Positions 4,517-5,814 of a DNA stretch of 5,814 nucleotides are shown one piece after another. The position numbers and the translations under genes were made by a program. The notes below the pieces were generated by a model that saw nothing but the letters and a program-made list of their open reading frames with translations, was not told where the DNA came from and made no database searches. Each line of letters starts with the position of its first letter. The stretch's first letter is position 1. This DNA comes from CAJAUT01 sp043809365 (GTDB lineage Bacteria; Patescibacteriota; Microgenomatia; UBA1400; UBA12108), in contig JAZDDW010000057.1 in NCBI GenBank assembly GCA_043809365.1, forward strand, positions 1 through 5,814, in the 5' to 3' direction.

Positions 4517-5673
4517 AAAAGCTATTAGTCTTCATCTTTGTCACTGTGTCACTGTGTCACTGTGTCATCTCTCCAGTCCATGCCGCCGTCTGTGGAGAGG
4601 ATATTCCCAAAGATGAAGGCTCTTTGCGGACCTATATTGCTGATTGTCAAGCCAAAAAAGATCAATTCTCCGGTCAAGCCCAAACTCTCCTGCAGGCTCT
4701 CTCTGTCTTAAATACTCAAATCAAGCTTACTCAAGCAAAAATTGCTGCGACCAATCTCCAACTTGACAAACTCAAGTCCGAAATAGACGATTTGGCGAGC
4801 CGGATCGATAGCATCGATTACTCTCTGGCTGACCTGACCAAGATTTTCGTCTCTCGTGTGAGGGATACTTACATGTATCGCGGTACCTACGACACATATT
4901 TGATCTCGCAAGTTTCTGGTCTCCCTAGCATTCTGCGGGCCATCGAGTACGGGAAGATCATCCGCGACCACGACCGCAACGTTCTGATAGCTCTCGAAAA
5001 ATCTCGCCTCGATTACAACGCTCAAAAAGCAACTAAAGAAGATAAACAACAAGAAATTGCATCCTTAAAAACCAAACTAGACCGTGACAAATCCACCCTC
5101 GCCGGCCAAGTCGCGGAGAAGAACAAACTCCTCGCCGAAACCAAGAATAGCGAGAGCCAGTATCAAAAACTCCTTGCAGAAGCTCAAGCCGAACTCGTTG
5201 CAATTCAGGGGATTATTGCCGGCTTGGGTAAAGAAGTCAAAGCCAGGGATGTAGGGGAGGGTGAACGAATTGCCTCCATTATCCAGGGTTCATCACCTTG
5301 TTCAACCGGCACTCATCTCCACTTCGAAGTAGCCCAAAATAGTGCCGGACGCGACCCCTTTGGGCTCCTACGCTCAACCAATCTTAGTTGGGATAATGCA
5401 GACCCTTCGCAAAATGGTAGCGGGAGTTGGAACTGGCCCTTGAACGACCCCATCAAGATTACTCAGGGTTATGGTCATACCTCGTACTCTTCTCGCTATA
5501 CGGGCAACGTCCATACAGGAGTAGACATGGTTAGCGATAACTCCACCGTCAAGGCAGTCAAACCAGGAGAACTCTATCAAGGTAGTATGAAATGTGGCAG
5601 TGGTAATCTGCTTTACGTCCACGTCAAACAAAGTGAGGGCTATGATACTTACTATCTCCACGTCAATTACTAG
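4513..5673 (+). CDS. Secreted coiled-coil M23 (LytM) murein hydrolase or activator with circularly permuted domain order; FtsEX partner
   Basis: A 386-residue EnvC/PcsB-like protein. It has a signal peptide at 1-24 or 1-25 (MKKLL, hydrophobic core, PVHAA), coiled coil at about 46-110, a mid-region (112-158) with YLISQVSGLPSILRAIEYG, and a second coil at about 159-240. The C-terminal third is an M23 domain in unusual order: GEGERIASI and STGTHLHFEV (His268, His270) then DPFGLL come first (248-286). A linker follows (287-305), then NWPLNDPIKITQGYG (307-321), HTGVD (His334, Asp338), KAVKPGELYQG and YYLH (His383), ending at residue 386. Canonical M23 proteins run WPL, HxxxD, YxHL, then VGQ and HLHFEV, so this is a circular permutation with the break after YYLH. 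The zinc ligands (HxxxD and the second His of HLH) appear retained, unlike E. coli EnvC, so a working peptidase is possible. Cys263 and Cys361 lie in the two halves. The ATGA overlap with ftsX indicates co-expression. No SD is evident. Confidence 0.9.
   Translation: MKKLLVFIFVTVSLCHCVISPVHAAVCGEDIPKDEGSLRTYIADCQAKKDQFSGQAQTLLQALSVLNTQIKLTQAKIAATNLQLDKLKSEIDDLASRIDSIDYSLADLTKIFVSRVRDTYMYRGTYDTYLISQVSGLPSILRAIEYGKIIRDHDRNVLIALEKSRLDYNAQKATKEDKQQEIASLKTKLDRDKSTLAGQVAEKNKLLAETKNSESQYQKLLAEAQAELVAIQGIIAGLGKEVKARDVGEGERIASIIQGSSPCSTGTHLHFEVAQNSAGRDPFGLLRSTNLSWDNADPSQNGSGSWNWPLNDPIKITQGYGHTSYSSRYTGNVHTGVDMVSDNSTVKAVKPGELYQGSMKCGSGNLLYVHVKQSEGYDTYYLHVNY
4539..4567 (+). repeat. 8-bp tandem repeat in signal-peptide codons
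   Basis: TGTCACTG is present three times in tandem (4539-4546, 4547-4554, 4555-4562), followed by TGTCA. It encodes the VTVSLCHCV part of the signal-peptide core. As the unit is not a multiple of three, gain or loss of one copy would shift the frame, while three copies at once would keep it. Confidence 0.85.
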
Positions 5674-5804
5674 CGGCTCTCTTGCTAAAAGTGTGGTAGT
5701 CGGTCGCCTGGTCCCACCTGGAAGAAATGTGTAGTACTGATTTGTAATGTGTTGTGCTAATAAAATGGCGGTATCACTTCTTGTTTAGGAAAGGAGATAC
5801 CGCC
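5674..5804. other. Intergenic gap without recognisable gene
   Basis: Between the M23 protein and the next start I see no protein-like frame, no tRNA fold and no hairpin followed by a T-run. The right part contains TGCTAATAA (5755-5763), a weak extended -10 candidate, and the inverted repeat at 5765-5806. Confidence 0.6.
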
Positions 5805-5806
5805 AT
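5765..5806 (+). promoter_or_regulatory. 11-bp inverted repeat enclosing the next gene's ribosome binding site
   Basis: ATGGCGGTATC (5765-5775) is perfectly complementary to GATACCGCCAT (5796-5806) across a 20-nt loop. The loop holds most of the SD AAAGGAG (5790-5796), and the 3' arm covers the spacer and the first two bases of the start codon. In RNA this would hide the start and place the SD at the loop edge, suggesting translational control. If transcription starts from the weak -10 candidate at 5758-5763, the 5' arm would be partly untranscribed, and the repeat would then be better explained as a protein-binding site or an element end. Confidence 0.65.
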
Positions 5807-5814
5807 GTCCTATG
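5805..5814 (+). CDS. Start of a gene cut by the right edge
   Basis: The ATG at 5805 is followed by TCC TAT (Met-Ser-Tyr) before the window ends. The start is supported by AAAGGAG (5790-5796) at an 8-nt spacing, among the best SD sequences in the window. Three codons do not allow any family assignment. Confidence 0.6.

Noticed and set aside
5690..5740. tRNA or other structured RNA in the gap after the M23 gene
   Set aside because: CCTGGTCCCACCTGG looked stem-like, but CCTGG is repeated directly rather than inverted, and no acceptor or T-arm pattern is present.
5674..5804. Possibility that the M23 protein is truncated and the missing half continues downstream in another frame
   Set aside because: I translated the forward frames after the stop. 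They are short and contain no GQ-IG or HLHFEV-like sequence, and that half is already present upstream at residues 248-286.
1..5814. Alternative genetic code with UGA as glycine, as in some CPR lineages
   Set aside because: Several genes end properly in TGA, the ATGA overlaps use it as a stop, and an RF2 with SPF and GGQ is encoded here.

Overview
The window looks like a chromosomal segment of a small-genome bacterium, most likely a Patescibacteria/CPR lineage (Microgenomates-like). This rests on protein style (short DedA-like protein, FtsE-FtsX followed by a coiled-coil M23 protein, an uncharacterised single-pass protein with a C-terminal beta domain), tight gene packing and apparently leaderless starts. 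It is inference: there is no rRNA or other strong phylogenetic marker. The standard code is in use: several genes end in TGA, and the release factor encoded here has the SPF tripeptide of RF2, which reads UGA.

Layout. Bases 1-475 hold the end of a rightward gene of unknown function and a leftward, apparently truncated DedA/VTT-like membrane protein; their 3' ends overlap on a long palindrome (94-126). Bases 497-1219 are a mobile-type unit: a RAYT/IS200-like Y1 transposase gene (530-1195) bracketed by two 25-bp near-identical palindromes (497-521, 1195-1219), and locally AT-richer than the next gene. From 1245 rightward comes a housekeeping block: prfB (RF2, without the programmed frameshift), a membrane-anchored protein of unknown function (2334-2885), then ftsE, ftsX and a secreted coiled-coil M23 (LytM) protein, the last three joined by two 4-bp ATGA overlaps. 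After 5673 is a 131-bp gap with no recognisable gene, ending in an 11-bp inverted repeat around the ribosome binding site of a gene that starts at 5805 and leaves the window.

How the genes fit together. prfB next to ftsEX is an old and widespread bacterial arrangement. FtsE (ATPase) and FtsX (membrane protein) form the complex that transmits ATP hydrolysis across the membrane to a coiled-coil murein hydrolase or hydrolase activator (EnvC, PcsB, RipC in other bacteria); the third gene fits that partner role.

The most striking observation is in that partner. Its LytM domain is in circularly permuted order: the HLHFEV half (residues about 247-286) comes before the WPL...HTGVD...YYLH half (306-386), and the protein stops at the point where the missing strand would follow. 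All metal-site residues appear present, but in the wrong linear order. Other points of note are an 8-bp tandem repeat in the signal-peptide codons of the same gene, and a repeated TACAAT-N6-ATG arrangement suggesting leaderless transcription.
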